NCBI RefSeq assembly: GCF_013386165.1
Contig: NZ_JACAOS010000040.1
Coordinates: forward strand, 1-36,338
DNA from: Pseudomonas gingeri
GTDB lineage: Bacteria > Pseudomonadota > Gammaproteobacteria > Pseudomonadales > Pseudomonadaceae
DNA length: 36,338 bases
Reading direction: 5' to 3'
In this document: positions 7,218 through 14,528 of the stretch, piece after piece
Layout: the number at the start of each line of letters is the position of its first letter
Numbering within the stretch: position 1 is the first letter of the stretch
Made by a program: the position numbers and the translations under genes
Notes under the pieces: generated by a model
What the model saw: the letters and a program-made list of their open reading frames with translations, nothing else
The model's database searches: none
What the model was told of the DNA's origin: nothing

Positions 7218-7964
7218 GGATTCCTCTTCATCAATAGTAATGAGGGTACCCGGACCCTCTTTGAAGCTGTGCAGGACGCGCAGCGGAACGTTGTACTTGC
7301 CGGCGAACTCGACCGCACGGATCTGCAACACCTTGGAACCGAGGCTGGCCATTTCCAGCATCTCTTCGAAGGTGATCTTGTCCAGGCGCTGAGCCTGGGC
7401 CACAACGCGCGGATCGGTGGTGTAGACGCCATCGACGTCGGTGTAGATCTGGCATTCGTCAGCCTTCAAGGCCGCTGCCAGCGCCACGCCGGTGGTGTCG
7501 GAACCGCCACGCCCGAGGGTGGTGATGTTGCCGTGCTCGTCGACGCCCTGGAAACCGGCGACCACAACCACGCGACCGGCCTTCAGATCGCCACGAATCT
7601 TCTGATCGTCGATCTGCAGGATGCGCGCTTTATTGTGCGCGCTGTCGGTCAGGATCCGCACCTGGTTGCCGGTGTAGGAGACCGCCGGCACACCGCGCTT
7701 GATCAGCGCCATGGCCAGCAAGGCAATGGTCACCTGCTCGCCGGTGGAAACGATCACATCCAGTTCACGGGGAACCGGTTGCTGATCGCCACTGACTTGC
7801 TTGGCCAGTTCGATCAGGCGGTTGGTCTCGCCGCTCATCGCGGACAGTACAACCACCAGGTCATCACCGGCCTCACGGAACTTCTTAACCTTGTCGGCTA
7901 CCTGCTCGATTCTCTCGACGGAGCCGACCGAGGTACCTCCGAATTTCTGTACGATCAAAGCCAT
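6723..7964 (-). CDS. lysC: Aspartate kinase
   Basis: Protein of 413 residues that phosphorylates L-aspartate, the first step to lysine, threonine and methionine. The kinase domain opens with MALIVQKFGGTSVGS, the nucleotide-binding KFGGTS motif of the amino-acid kinase fold. It contains GRGGSDTTGVALAAAL and ends near residue 245. Two ACT domains follow (about 265-410), including GVPDTPGVAFKILGPISAANIEVDMI, and would bind feedback inhibitors. Length and layout match monofunctional class aspartokinases with tandem ACT domains. An internal ATG at 7217 with its own ribosome-binding site may produce the ACT-only beta subunit. alaS lies 95 bases upstream on the same strand. Confidence 0.95.
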   Translation of the reverse strand: MALIVQKFGGTSVGSVERIEQVADKVKKFREAGDDLVVVLSAMSGETNRLIELAKQVSGDQQPVPRELDVIVSTGEQVTIALLAMALIKRGVPAVSYTGNQVRILTDSAHNKARILQIDDQKIRGDLKAGRVVVVAGFQGVDEHGNITTLGRGGSDTTGVALAAALKADECQIYTDVDGVYTTDPRVVAQAQRLDKITFEEMLEMASLGSKVLQIRAVEFAGKYNVPLRVLHSFKEGPGTLITIDEEESMEQPIISGIAFNRDEAKLTIRGVPDTPGVAFKILGPISAANIEVDMIVQNVAHDNTTDFTFTVHRNDYQGAQTVLENTAREIGAREVVGDTKIAKVSIVGVGMRSHAGVASRMFEALAKESINIQMISTSEIKVSVVIEEKYLELAVRALHTAFELDAPARQGE

Positions 7965-8022
7965 TTCTAAGCCGCCTCAGCCCGTAAAGGGGCGCCCATT
8001 AATCATTCAACTTCACAGCTGC

Positions 8023-8049
8023 GGTGCCTGCCACTAGACAGCAGGCACC
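8023..8049. other. Perfect hairpin between alaS and lysC
   Basis: The nine-base arms GGTGCCTGC / GCAGGCACC flank a nine-base loop in the 95-base gap. No U-tract follows on the minus strand, so it is more likely an mRNA-processing or stabilising structure than a full terminator. Confidence 0.5.
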
Positions 8050-8059
8050 CGTCGCGGCC

Positions 8060-10684
8060 TTAAACGCCCTGTTCGACAAATGGCACGGTCAGGGCCAGTG
8101 CGGCATCCAGTTGCGCAGCGTCAATACCACCGCCTTGCGCCATGTCCGGACGACCACCGCCCTTCCCGCCCACTGCCGCAGCGGCTTGTTTCATCAGATC
8201 ACCGGCTTTGAGTTGGCCAGTCAGGTCCTTGGTCACGCCTGCGACCAGAACGACCTTTTCCTCATGGACACTGCCGAGCAGGATCACTGCGCGACCGAGT
8301 TTGTTTTTCAGTTGATCGACCAGCGCCAGCAGCGCCTTGCCATCCTGCCCGTCCAGACGCACGGCCAGGACCTTGACGCCCTTGACGTCCAGGGCCGAAG
8401 CCGACAGGTCATCGCCCGCCGCACTGGCGGCCTTGGCCTGCAATTGCTCCAGCTGTTTCTCCAGCAGGCGATTGCGTTCCAGCACCGCCGACAGCTTGTC
8501 GATCAGGTTGTCGCGACTGCCCTTGATCAGGTTCGCGGCTTCCTTGAGTTGCTCTTCCCCGGCGTTCAGGTAAGCCAGTGCCGCAGCTCCCGTGACCGCC
8601 TCGATACGCCGTACGCCCGAAGCGACGCCGCCTTCGCTGGTAATTTTCAGCAGGCCGATATCGCCGGTGCGGTTGGCGTGGATACCGCCACACAGCTCAA
8701 CGGAGAAATCGCCGCCCATGCTCAGTACGCGAACGCTGTCACCGTACTTCTCGCCGAACAGCGCCATGGCGCCTTTTTTCTTGGCGGTATCGATATCGGT
8801 TTCTTCGGTTTCCACCGCCGAGTTCTTGCGGATCTCGGCGTTGACGATGTCTTCCAGGGCCTTGAGCTGTTCCGGCTTGATGGCTTCGAAGTGGCTGAAG
8901 TCAAAGCGCAGGCGCTGACTGTCGACCAACGAGCCCTTCTGCTGGACGTGCTCGCCCAGCACCTGGCGCAACGCGGCGTGCAGCAAGTGCGTGGCCGAGT
9001 GGTTCAGGGACGTGGCGTGGCGCACCTCGGCGGCCACCTGGGCGTCAACCTGGGCACCGACCAGCAAGCTGCCTTGTGCCAGCACCCCGTGGTGCAGGAA
9101 CGCGCCGCCGGTCTTGGTGGTATCGCGCACATCAAAGCGACCGGCAGCCGCCTTGAGATAACCGCAGTCACCGATCTGGCCGCCCGACTCTGCATAGAAC
9201 GGAGTCTGGTCCAGGACCACAACGCCCTCTTCGCCTTCATTCAAGACGTCGACCGACTGCCCTTCTTTATAAAGCGCCACGACTTTCGCCGAACCGCTGG
9301 TAGCACTGTAGCCGGTGAACTCGGTGGCGACGTCGACCTTGACCAGGCTGTTGTAGTCCATGCCGAAGGAACTGGCCGAACGTGCACGGACGCGCTGGGC
9401 TTCCATCTCACGCTCGAAACCGGCCTCGTCGAGAGTCAGGTTGCGTTCGCGGGCGATGTCGCCGGTCAGGTCCATCGGGAAACCGTAGGTGTCGTACAGC
9501 TTGAACACCACATCACCCGGGACGACCGAGCCCTTGAGTTCGGCCAGGTCCTGTTCGAGGATCTTCAGGCCTTGCTCCAGGGTCTTGGCGAACTGCTCCT
9601 CTTCGGCCTTGAGCACGCGCTCGATATGCGCCTGCTGGGATTTCAGCTCAGGGAAGGCTTCGCCCATCTCGGCCACCAGGGCGGCAACGATCTGATAGAA
9701 GAAGCTGCCCTTGGCGCCCAGCTTGTTGCCATGACGGCAAGCGCGGCGAATGATCCGACGCAGCACGTAGCCACGGCCTTCGTTGGACGGCAGCACACCG
9801 TCGGCAATCAGGAAGCCGCAGGAACGAATATGGTCGGCCACGACTTTCAGCGAAGCCTGGTTGTCGTTGGTGCAACCGATGGCCTGGGCCGAAGCGCTCA
9901 ACAGGCTCTGGAACAGGTCGATCTCATAGTTGGAGTGAACGTGCTGCAACACCGCACTGATCCGCTCCAGGCCCATGCCGGTGTCCACCGACGGCGCCGG
10001 CAGCGGATGCAACACGCCGTCGGCGGTGCGGTTGAACTGCATGAACACGTTGTTCCAGATTTCGATGTAGCGGTCACCGTCTTCTTCCGGCGAGCCGGGT
10101 GGGCCGCCCCAGATATCGGCGCCGTGATCGTAGAAAATCTCGGTGCACGGACCGCACGGGCCGGTATCGCCCATGGTCCAGAAGTTGTCGGACGCGTAAG
10201 GCGCGCCCTTGTTGTCGCCGATACGGACCATGCGCTCGGCCGGTACACCGACCTCTTGGGTCCAGATGTCGTAGGCTTCGTCATCGCTGGCGTAGACCGT
10301 GACCCAGAGCTTTTCCTTCGGCAGGTTCAACCACTTGTCGGAAGTCAGGAAGGTCCAGGCAAAGGTGATCGCATCACGCTTGAAATAGTCGCCAAAGCTG
10401 AAGTTGCCGAGCATTTCGAAAAAGGTGTGGTGACGGGCGGTATAACCGACGTTTTCCAGGTCGTTGTGCTTGCCACCGGCGCGCACGCATTTCTGGCTGC
10501 TGACCGCGCGGGTGTAGGCGCGCTTTTCCTGGCCCAGGAAACAGTCCTTGAACTGGTTCATCCCCGCGTTGGTGAACAGCAGGGTCGGGTCGTTGCCCGG
10601 AATCAAAGAGCTGGAGGCAACACGGGTGTGGCCTTGCTGTTCGAAGAAGCGAAGGAAGGCTTCACGGATTTCTGCGCTTTTCAT
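8060..10684 (-). CDS. alaS: Alanyl-tRNA synthetase
   Basis: Protein of 874 residues that charges tRNA-Ala. The order is the usual one. The class II catalytic domain comes first (residues 1 to about 250; SSSLIPGNDPTLLFTNAGMNQFKD is motif-2-like). A tRNA-recognition region follows, then the editing domain (about 555-710) with the zinc-binding set H562-x3-H566 and C665-x3-H669, and finally the C-terminal C-Ala/DHHA1 domain (GGKGGGRPDMAQGG near the end). The start at 10684 has GGAAG upstream; the open frame extends to 10732 but without support. The leader carries a palindrome over the -10 box suggesting self-repression, as known in E. coli. Confidence 0.96.
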   Translation of the reverse strand: MKSAEIREAFLRFFEQQGHTRVASSSLIPGNDPTLLFTNAGMNQFKDCFLGQEKRAYTRAVSSQKCVRAGGKHNDLENVGYTARHHTFFEMLGNFSFGDYFKRDAITFAWTFLTSDKWLNLPKEKLWVTVYASDDEAYDIWTQEVGVPAERMVRIGDNKGAPYASDNFWTMGDTGPCGPCTEIFYDHGADIWGGPPGSPEEDGDRYIEIWNNVFMQFNRTADGVLHPLPAPSVDTGMGLERISAVLQHVHSNYEIDLFQSLLSASAQAIGCTNDNQASLKVVADHIRSCGFLIADGVLPSNEGRGYVLRRIIRRACRHGNKLGAKGSFFYQIVAALVAEMGEAFPELKSQQAHIERVLKAEEEQFAKTLEQGLKILEQDLAELKGSVVPGDVVFKLYDTYGFPMDLTGDIARERNLTLDEAGFEREMEAQRVRARSASSFGMDYNSLVKVDVATEFTGYSATSGSAKVVALYKEGQSVDVLNEGEEGVVVLDQTPFYAESGGQIGDCGYLKAAAGRFDVRDTTKTGGAFLHHGVLAQGSLLVGAQVDAQVAAEVRHATSLNHSATHLLHAALRQVLGEHVQQKGSLVDSQRLRFDFSHFEAIKPEQLKALEDIVNAEIRKNSAVETEETDIDTAKKKGAMALFGEKYGDSVRVLSMGGDFSVELCGGIHANRTGDIGLLKITSEGGVASGVRRIEAVTGAAALAYLNAGEEQLKEAANLIKGSRDNLIDKLSAVLERNRLLEKQLEQLQAKAASAAGDDLSASALDVKGVKVLAVRLDGQDGKALLALVDQLKNKLGRAVILLGSVHEEKVVLVAGVTKDLTGQLKAGDLMKQAAAAVGGKGGGRPDMAQGGGIDAAQLDAALALTVPFVEQGV

Positions 10685-10751
10685 AGGTTCTTCCACGGAG
10701 TCTGCGGCCAAACGCAAGTGCATCACATCCAAAAGGGTTTGCGACTTGCAA

Positions 10752-10773
10752 AGGGCCGCATTATATCGGCCCT
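10752..10773 (-). promoter_or_regulatory. alaS -10 box embedded in a palindrome (possible AlaRS operator)
   Basis: On the minus strand a perfect TATAAT lies in the eight-base centre of the inverted repeat AGGGCCG / CGGCCCT and is followed by a GC-rich discriminator. The start codon is about 70 bases downstream. The -35 region is poor. In E. coli, AlaRS represses its own gene by binding a palindrome flanking the transcription start, and this arrangement looks analogous. Confidence 0.55.
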
Positions 10774-10956
10774 GCGCCTTGGGTACAGTGTGTTTATACG
10801 ATAGAAACCGTCAATTGGACCGCCTGCTGCCTCATTCACGGCTAAATTCGGCCAATACTGCAACAACTTGTTCAAGTTACGTACGCCTGACGTCCCTATA
10901 CACCGGGTCGTTGCAGCGTGCTCGACGACAGGTCGGGCCGGCGTTTGCTGAAGAAA

Positions 10957-10975
10957 TTCGATAGTCATTATCGAA
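10957..10975. promoter_or_regulatory. Inverted repeat upstream of the FMN riboswitch
   Basis: TTCGATA and TATCGAA form a perfect seven-base inverted repeat with a five-base spacer, about 70 bases upstream of the riboswitch aptamer. It could be a regulator site or part of the ribH2 promoter region. No cognate regulator can be named. Confidence 0.35.
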
Positions 10976-11018
10976 ACGACGACATGCGCCCCCTGAAAAT
11001 ATATGTTAAAAACTCAGC

Positions 11019-11039
11019 GCCGCCAGAAAGTCTGGCGGC
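11019..11039 (+). other. Hairpin abutting the 5' side of the FMN riboswitch
   Basis: The nine-base arms GCCGCCAGA / TCTGGCGGC close a three-base loop and end two bases before the P1 stem of the riboswitch. It is not part of the standard RFN fold. It may protect the 5' end or stack on P1. Confidence 0.5.
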
Positions 11040-11041
11040 AA

Positions 11042-11206
11042 CGTTCTCAGGGCGGGGTGCAACTCCCCACCGGCGGTAATGGCGCGCAATGCGTCTAGCC
11101 CGCGAGCGCTTGGCGATTCGGACGGCTTTGGCTGTCGCTTCGACAAGGTCAGCAGACCCGGTGTGATCCCGGGGCCGACGGTCATAGTCCGGATGAAGAG
11201 AGAACG
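11042..11206 (+). ncRNA. FMN riboswitch (RFN element) controlling ribH2
   Basis: The conserved RFN blocks are readable in order: CTCAGGGCGGGGTGCAA, CTCCCCACCGGCGGTAAT, a variable hairpin region, CAGCAGACCCGGTGTGATCC, GGGGCCGACGGTCATAGTC and CCGGATGAAGAGAGAAC. Stem P1 pairs CGTTCTC (11042-11048) with GAGAACG (11200-11206). FMN binding lowers expression of the downstream riboflavin gene. No intrinsic terminator follows; a hairpin sequestering the ribosome-binding site is seen at 11306-11326, so control is probably at translation. Confidence 0.97.
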
Positions 11207-11305
11207 GGATTGACACCCAGGGGCCGTCCGCTGAATCCGTGAGTGCCTGCGAGCATCCCACCGCGAAGCTGAACGCACCCTTGAATCCCATTCGATTCAT
11301 ATCGC

Positions 11306-11326
11306 CCTGTTTTTCACACAAACAGG
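11306..11326 (+). promoter_or_regulatory. Shine-Dalgarno-sequestering hairpin of ribH2 (riboswitch expression platform)
   Basis: CCTGTTT pairs perfectly with AAACAGG across a seven-base loop. The right arm contains the first part of the AGGAG ribosome-binding site (11324-11328) of ribH2, whose ATG is at 11338. Folding this hairpin would block ribosome entry, the standard translational platform of Gram-negative FMN riboswitches. How the aptamer connects to it through the 100-base linker is not resolved by eye. Confidence 0.6.
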
Positions 11327-11337
11327 AGTCAGAACAG

Positions 11338-11829
11338 ATGCAACCCACCACCATTCATCACAACCAACGTATCGCCTTTATCCAGGCCTGCTGGCACAAG
11401 GATATTGTCGATCAGGCACGTCACGGTTTTGTCTCGGAAATCGCCAAGCTGGGCTATCAGGAAAGCGATATCGACTTCTTCGAAGTCGGCGGCGCCTTCG
11501 AAATCCCCCTACACGCCAAGTTGCTGGCCAAGTCCGGGCGTTATGCCGGCGTGGTTGCCGCCGGCCTGGTGGTCGATGGCGGCATCTACCGCCATGACTT
11601 CGTCGCCACGGCGGTGATCGACGGCCTGATGCAGGTCCAGCTGGAAACAGAAGTACCGGTGTTCTCGGTGGTGTTGACCCCGCACCACTTCCACGCGGGT
11701 GAAGAACATCAGAAATTCTTCTTCGATCACTTCGTGCACAAGGGCCAGGAAGCCGCAAAAACCTGCGCCGACACCCTGAGCAAACTGCGCGCCCTGCCGC
11801 GCCTCACACCGCAGAAAGTAGCGGTCTGA
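11338..11829 (+). CDS. ribH2: 6,7-dimethyl-8-ribityllumazine synthase, type II (RibH2)
   Basis: Protein of 163 residues that condenses 5-amino-6-ribitylamino-uracil with dihydroxybutanone phosphate, the penultimate step to riboflavin. GGAFEIPLHAKLL is the substrate-binding segment, and the loop with HHFH near the centre holds the catalytic histidine region. The N-terminal AFIQACWHKDIVDQA carries tryptophan at the substrate-stacking position, as in the decameric RibH2 of Brucella and Mesorhizobium, whereas housekeeping RibH1 enzymes have phenylalanine there. It is preceded by an FMN riboswitch and is not part of a larger rib operon here, so a housekeeping ribH should exist elsewhere. The ATG at 11338 follows AGGAG. 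Confidence 0.9.
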   Translation: MQPTTIHHNQRIAFIQACWHKDIVDQARHGFVSEIAKLGYQESDIDFFEVGGAFEIPLHAKLLAKSGRYAGVVAAGLVVDGGIYRHDFVATAVIDGLMQVQLETEVPVFSVVLTPHHFHAGEEHQKFFFDHFVHKGQEAAKTCADTLSKLRALPRLTPQKVAV

Positions 11830-11838
11830 GCCCCTTGT

Positions 11839-11863
11839 ACCTGCCGGCCCGCGCCGGCAGGTC
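11839..11863 (+). terminator. GC hairpin downstream of ribH2
   Basis: ACCTGCCGGC and GCCGGCAGGT form a long GC-rich inverted repeat about ten bases after the ribH2 stop codon. There is no U-tract, so termination efficiency is uncertain. Confidence 0.5.
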
Positions 11864-11908
11864 ATAACCCTGCATGCCCTCCCGCCGTCGCCAATGCGCT
11901 TAAGTGGA

Positions 11909-11940
11909 TTCGAAACCTGGCCCCCCCAGGGGCTTTCGAA
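11909..11940 (+). promoter_or_regulatory. Nested inverted repeat upstream of the M91 peptidase gene
   Basis: TTCGAAA-CCTGG pairs with CCAGG-TTTCGAA, with a five-C loop and a three-base bulge (GGC) on one side, 28 bases before the start codon. The stem of twelve pairs could be an operator or an mRNA structure controlling the peptidase gene. No hrp box with the proper 15-16-base spacing was found here. Confidence 0.45.
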
Positions 11941-11967
11941 ACCCACCGCCTGCGGAGACACCACGAC

Positions 11968-13431
11968 ATGAATCCCCCCGATATTCTTCACCCGCACCAA
12001 CAGGCCATGCCTGACAAGGAACACTGGATCGAAGGCGACGCCGAAATCATCCATCCTCGTATCACCCCCTTGAACGAGTACCCGGATGACGCGCGCATCA
12101 TGCACATCCATCCATTGCACCAGGACGAAAATGTCCTGATCGAGCGCAAGAAACTCGAGGCATCACCTGATTATCGCGGACCGAAAGACCACCTGGTCTT
12201 CACCACCGTCGGCCAACGCCATGAAGGCGCGCACCTGTACCGGGGCGACCTGGTCCTGGATATCAACGAATCGCGCTATCACCTCAAGCGTTCATCTTCC
12301 GAGCAGGTCATAGTCCTGCGCACACAGGAAGGCGATGACGAGATCATCATCGACGACGATGTCCAGGCCACGGTTTTCATTGATTCAGGGGCGGGAGCCG
12401 ACCGCGTGCAGTGCGGGGGCGGCTTCACCAAAGTTCATACCGGCTCCGGCAACGACAGCGTCTTCACTCGTTCGGGCGCCAGCTATATCGAGACCGGGGA
12501 AGGCGATGATTACGTCTCCGCCCTGGGTGACGGGCCCGTGACCGTCTATGGCGGCCAGGGCCACGACACCCTGGACGTCAGCGCCAGCAAAGGCGCCTGC
12601 TTCGTTGAGGGTGGGCAAGGCGATGATCTGGTGGCTGGCGGCCAAGGCCAGAGCAATGTGCTCAGCGGTGGCGAAGGCGACGACGAGATCATTCCAGGTC
12701 CCGGTCCCACCACGATCTACACCGGCACCGGCACGGACCTCGTCAGCGGGTTGAGAGCCGATATGCAACTGTTCAACGCCTACTCCGTGTCGCAACCCGT
12801 GCCCACCACCCTGGCCGATGACCCCGGCGTGATGATCGCGGCCAAGGGCCTGGACACTTGCGGTGTGATCGTCGAAGGCAGCCCGCGCTTCCAGGAACGG
12901 GTCAATGACGACCTCAGGCTGCTGCTGGGCTCAGGCAACGGCCAGCAATTGCTCGATGCGCTCGGCCGGGCCAAGGAAGCCAGTGGCATCCCGGTAGTGA
13001 TCAAGGAACTGAGCGAGGAGGAAAACGGCATGTGCCATCCGGGAGGCACGGAGCAGGACCATTTGTTTATCGAACATGGTCAGGCCGGAACCCCGGCACA
13101 GGGCTGCACGGTGTACTACGACCCCTCGTTTCTCAAGGCTGAAGTCACCAGCATCGTGCATCTTTACCACGAACTCTGTCATGCCTATAACTTCGTGACA
13201 GGGACGACTTTCCCCGGCCTGGGGCCAGATGGTGTCGACGCAGGCAAACCTCGCAACCTGGTCCGTAATGCCGAACTCCAGGCCGTCGGGCTGGAGGCCC
13301 AGGTCCCCGCCTTCGATTTCGACGCCAACTCCGCGACACCGCCGCTGACCACCAACCCCGAGGCCTTTACCGAAAACGGGCTACGCCTGGAGTTCGGTAT
13401 CCCGCCGCGCAAGCAATACCGGGAAGACTGA
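11968..13431 (+). CDS. M91 family zinc metallopeptidase (NleD/HopH1-like) with N-terminal RTX-like repeats
   Basis: Protein of 487 residues without a signal peptide. After about 115 N-terminal residues comes a glycine/aspartate-rich repeat region (about 119-265) with units such as GEGDDYVSALG, GGQGHDTLD and GGEGDDEII, resembling calcium-binding RTX beta-roll repeats. The C-terminal part carries H401-ELC-H405-AYN, the HExxH zinc motif in the form typical of M91 peptidases (E. coli effector NleD, P. syringae HopH1). NAELQAVGLE (E436) is the likely third ligand, and ENGLRLEFGIPPRKQY forms the typical M91 C-terminus. Known M91 effectors cleave host MAP kinases; the target here is unknown. Export could be by type I, III or VI secretion, and none is visible in the window. 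Confidence 0.85.
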   Translation: MNPPDILHPHQQAMPDKEHWIEGDAEIIHPRITPLNEYPDDARIMHIHPLHQDENVLIERKKLEASPDYRGPKDHLVFTTVGQRHEGAHLYRGDLVLDINESRYHLKRSSSEQVIVLRTQEGDDEIIIDDDVQATVFIDSGAGADRVQCGGGFTKVHTGSGNDSVFTRSGASYIETGEGDDYVSALGDGPVTVYGGQGHDTLDVSASKGACFVEGGQGDDLVAGGQGQSNVLSGGEGDDEIIPGPGPTTIYTGTGTDLVSGLRADMQLFNAYSVSQPVPTTLADDPGVMIAAKGLDTCGVIVEGSPRFQERVNDDLRLLLGSGNGQQLLDALGRAKEASGIPVVIKELSEEENGMCHPGGTEQDHLFIEHGQAGTPAQGCTVYYDPSFLKAEVTSIVHLYHELCHAYNFVTGTTFPGLGPDGVDAGKPRNLVRNAELQAVGLEAQVPAFDFDANSATPPLTTNPEAFTENGLRLEFGIPPRKQYRED

Positions 13432-13472
13432 GCGGATGCCCTTCACTGAAAACTCATTGGGCAAAGAACCGG

Positions 13473-13498
13473 GATTGCCCACACGAACCCGGGCAATC
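13473..13498. terminator. Shared hairpin between the M91 peptidase gene and astE
   Basis: GATTGCCC / GGGCAATC form an eight-base stem with a ten-base loop in the 72-base gap between the two convergent genes. U-tracts are lacking on both sides, so it is a moderate terminator candidate for both directions. Confidence 0.55.
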
Positions 13499-13503
13499 TA
13501 GCG

Positions 13504-14511
13504 CTAAACCAAGCCTTCGCTGCCAGACGGCACCACCAGGATCCCCGCCCGCAGGCCGTTTTTCACCTTCGGGTTGGGGAAGATGATCCGCGCGCCCTGC
13601 TCTTCCACGACCCAGCGGCTGTTCGCCAGGTCCTCGGCCAGCAGATAGCCCTGGGGCAGTTCCGAGAAATTCTCGATATCCGCCGGCAGGTGCATCAGGA
13701 AGTGGTCACTGTGCTTGATGATTTCCCGCGCCACGCTGAACAGCTGCAAACCTTCAAGGGTGTCATCGGTGGCCGGTTCACTGCCTTCGATGATCTGCTT
13801 GAGGCGCAACTCCAGGCGCGACACATCCACGCCCTCGTTCTGGCCGAATGGCCGGGCCTTGCCCAGTTCCAGGGTAAAGGACTCGGCGCCCAGCTTATCG
13901 TAGGTGTAGCTGCTGAAAACGATCGACGGTTTGTTCTGCAACAGCACCGCGGTCATTCCAGCCGCGCGCAGGCGGGCCAGTTCGCGACGGGAATGCGCTC
14001 GACCTTCCTTGAAGGGATAAAGCGCGAACTGTTCGATCTTCGAACCACGAATGGCGGTGTGCAGGTCATAGTGCAGGCGCTCGCGATCCGGCAGGCTGAA
14101 GAAACTCGTCGCCAGGCGCTCCAGCTCACAAGCACGCAAGGCCTCGCTGCCACTGCTCTGCTCATGCCGGCCATTGAACAGCCGATTGACGTCCTGCTCG
14201 ACAAATCGCTCGCCGCGACGCATCGCCTCGGGGTTGCCGAACAGGAACAGAATACGTGCGCGGGGCTTCAGATCGCCCCGGGCAATGTCGTGCAACAGGC
14301 GATCGAGCAACTCGATCGGCGCTGTTTCGTTACCGTGGATACCGGCGGACAACAGCAGGTCCAGCCCGTTGTCCCGGGCCTCGGGAGGCCGCACTTCGAG
14401 TGCGCCCTCACTCAGCCAGCGCATGCGCACACCGTCGACCATCAGTTGAGTCTTCTCCGCCGGTTCACGACCGGCGAGGGTCAGTTCAAGCAGTTTGCCG
14501 AGGGCGAGCAT
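13504..14511 (-). CDS. astE: Succinylglutamate desuccinylase
   Basis: Protein of 335 residues that releases succinate from N-succinylglutamate to give glutamate, the last step of the arginine succinyltransferase pathway. It belongs to the zinc-dependent AstE/aspartoacylase family. The ligands are readable as GIH59GNE62 and H151 in HYDLHTAIRGS, and the carboxypeptidase-like core runs through LFGNPEAMRRGERFVEQDVNR. The start at 14511 follows AAGGAA at ten bases; the open frame to 14736 overlaps the upstream gene and is not used. It is the last gene of the minus-strand aru/ast operon, 17 bases after the gene at 14529. Confidence 0.94.
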   Translation of the reverse strand: MLALGKLLELTLAGREPAEKTQLMVDGVRMRWLSEGALEVRPPEARDNGLDLLLSAGIHGNETAPIELLDRLLHDIARGDLKPRARILFLFGNPEAMRRGERFVEQDVNRLFNGRHEQSSGSEALRACELERLATSFFSLPDRERLHYDLHTAIRGSKIEQFALYPFKEGRAHSRRELARLRAAGMTAVLLQNKPSIVFSSYTYDKLGAESFTLELGKARPFGQNEGVDVSRLELRLKQIIEGSEPATDDTLEGLQLFSVAREIIKHSDHFLMHLPADIENFSELPQGYLLAEDLANSRWVVEEQGARIIFPNPKVKNGLRAGILVVPSGSEGLV

Positions 14512-14528
14512 GGCGCGGTATTCCTTAA

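Noticed and set aside
6351..7970. 539-codon open frame on the plus strand
   Set aside because: It is antisense to csrA and lysC, both certain genes, and shows no family resemblance.
7965..8059. Lysine riboswitch before lysC
   Set aside because: The gap to alaS is only 95 bases and shows none of the conserved L-box sequence; only a simple hairpin is present.
8024..10804. 926-codon open frame on the plus strand
   Set aside because: It lies opposite alaS, which has full family motifs. The frame is open only because of high-GC codon bias, and its translation is rich in H, Q, R and L with no domain.
11916..11950. Possible hrp box before the M91 peptidase gene
   Set aside because: GAAACC and CCACC are present, but the spacing is about 25 bases instead of 15-16, so HrpL control is not supported.
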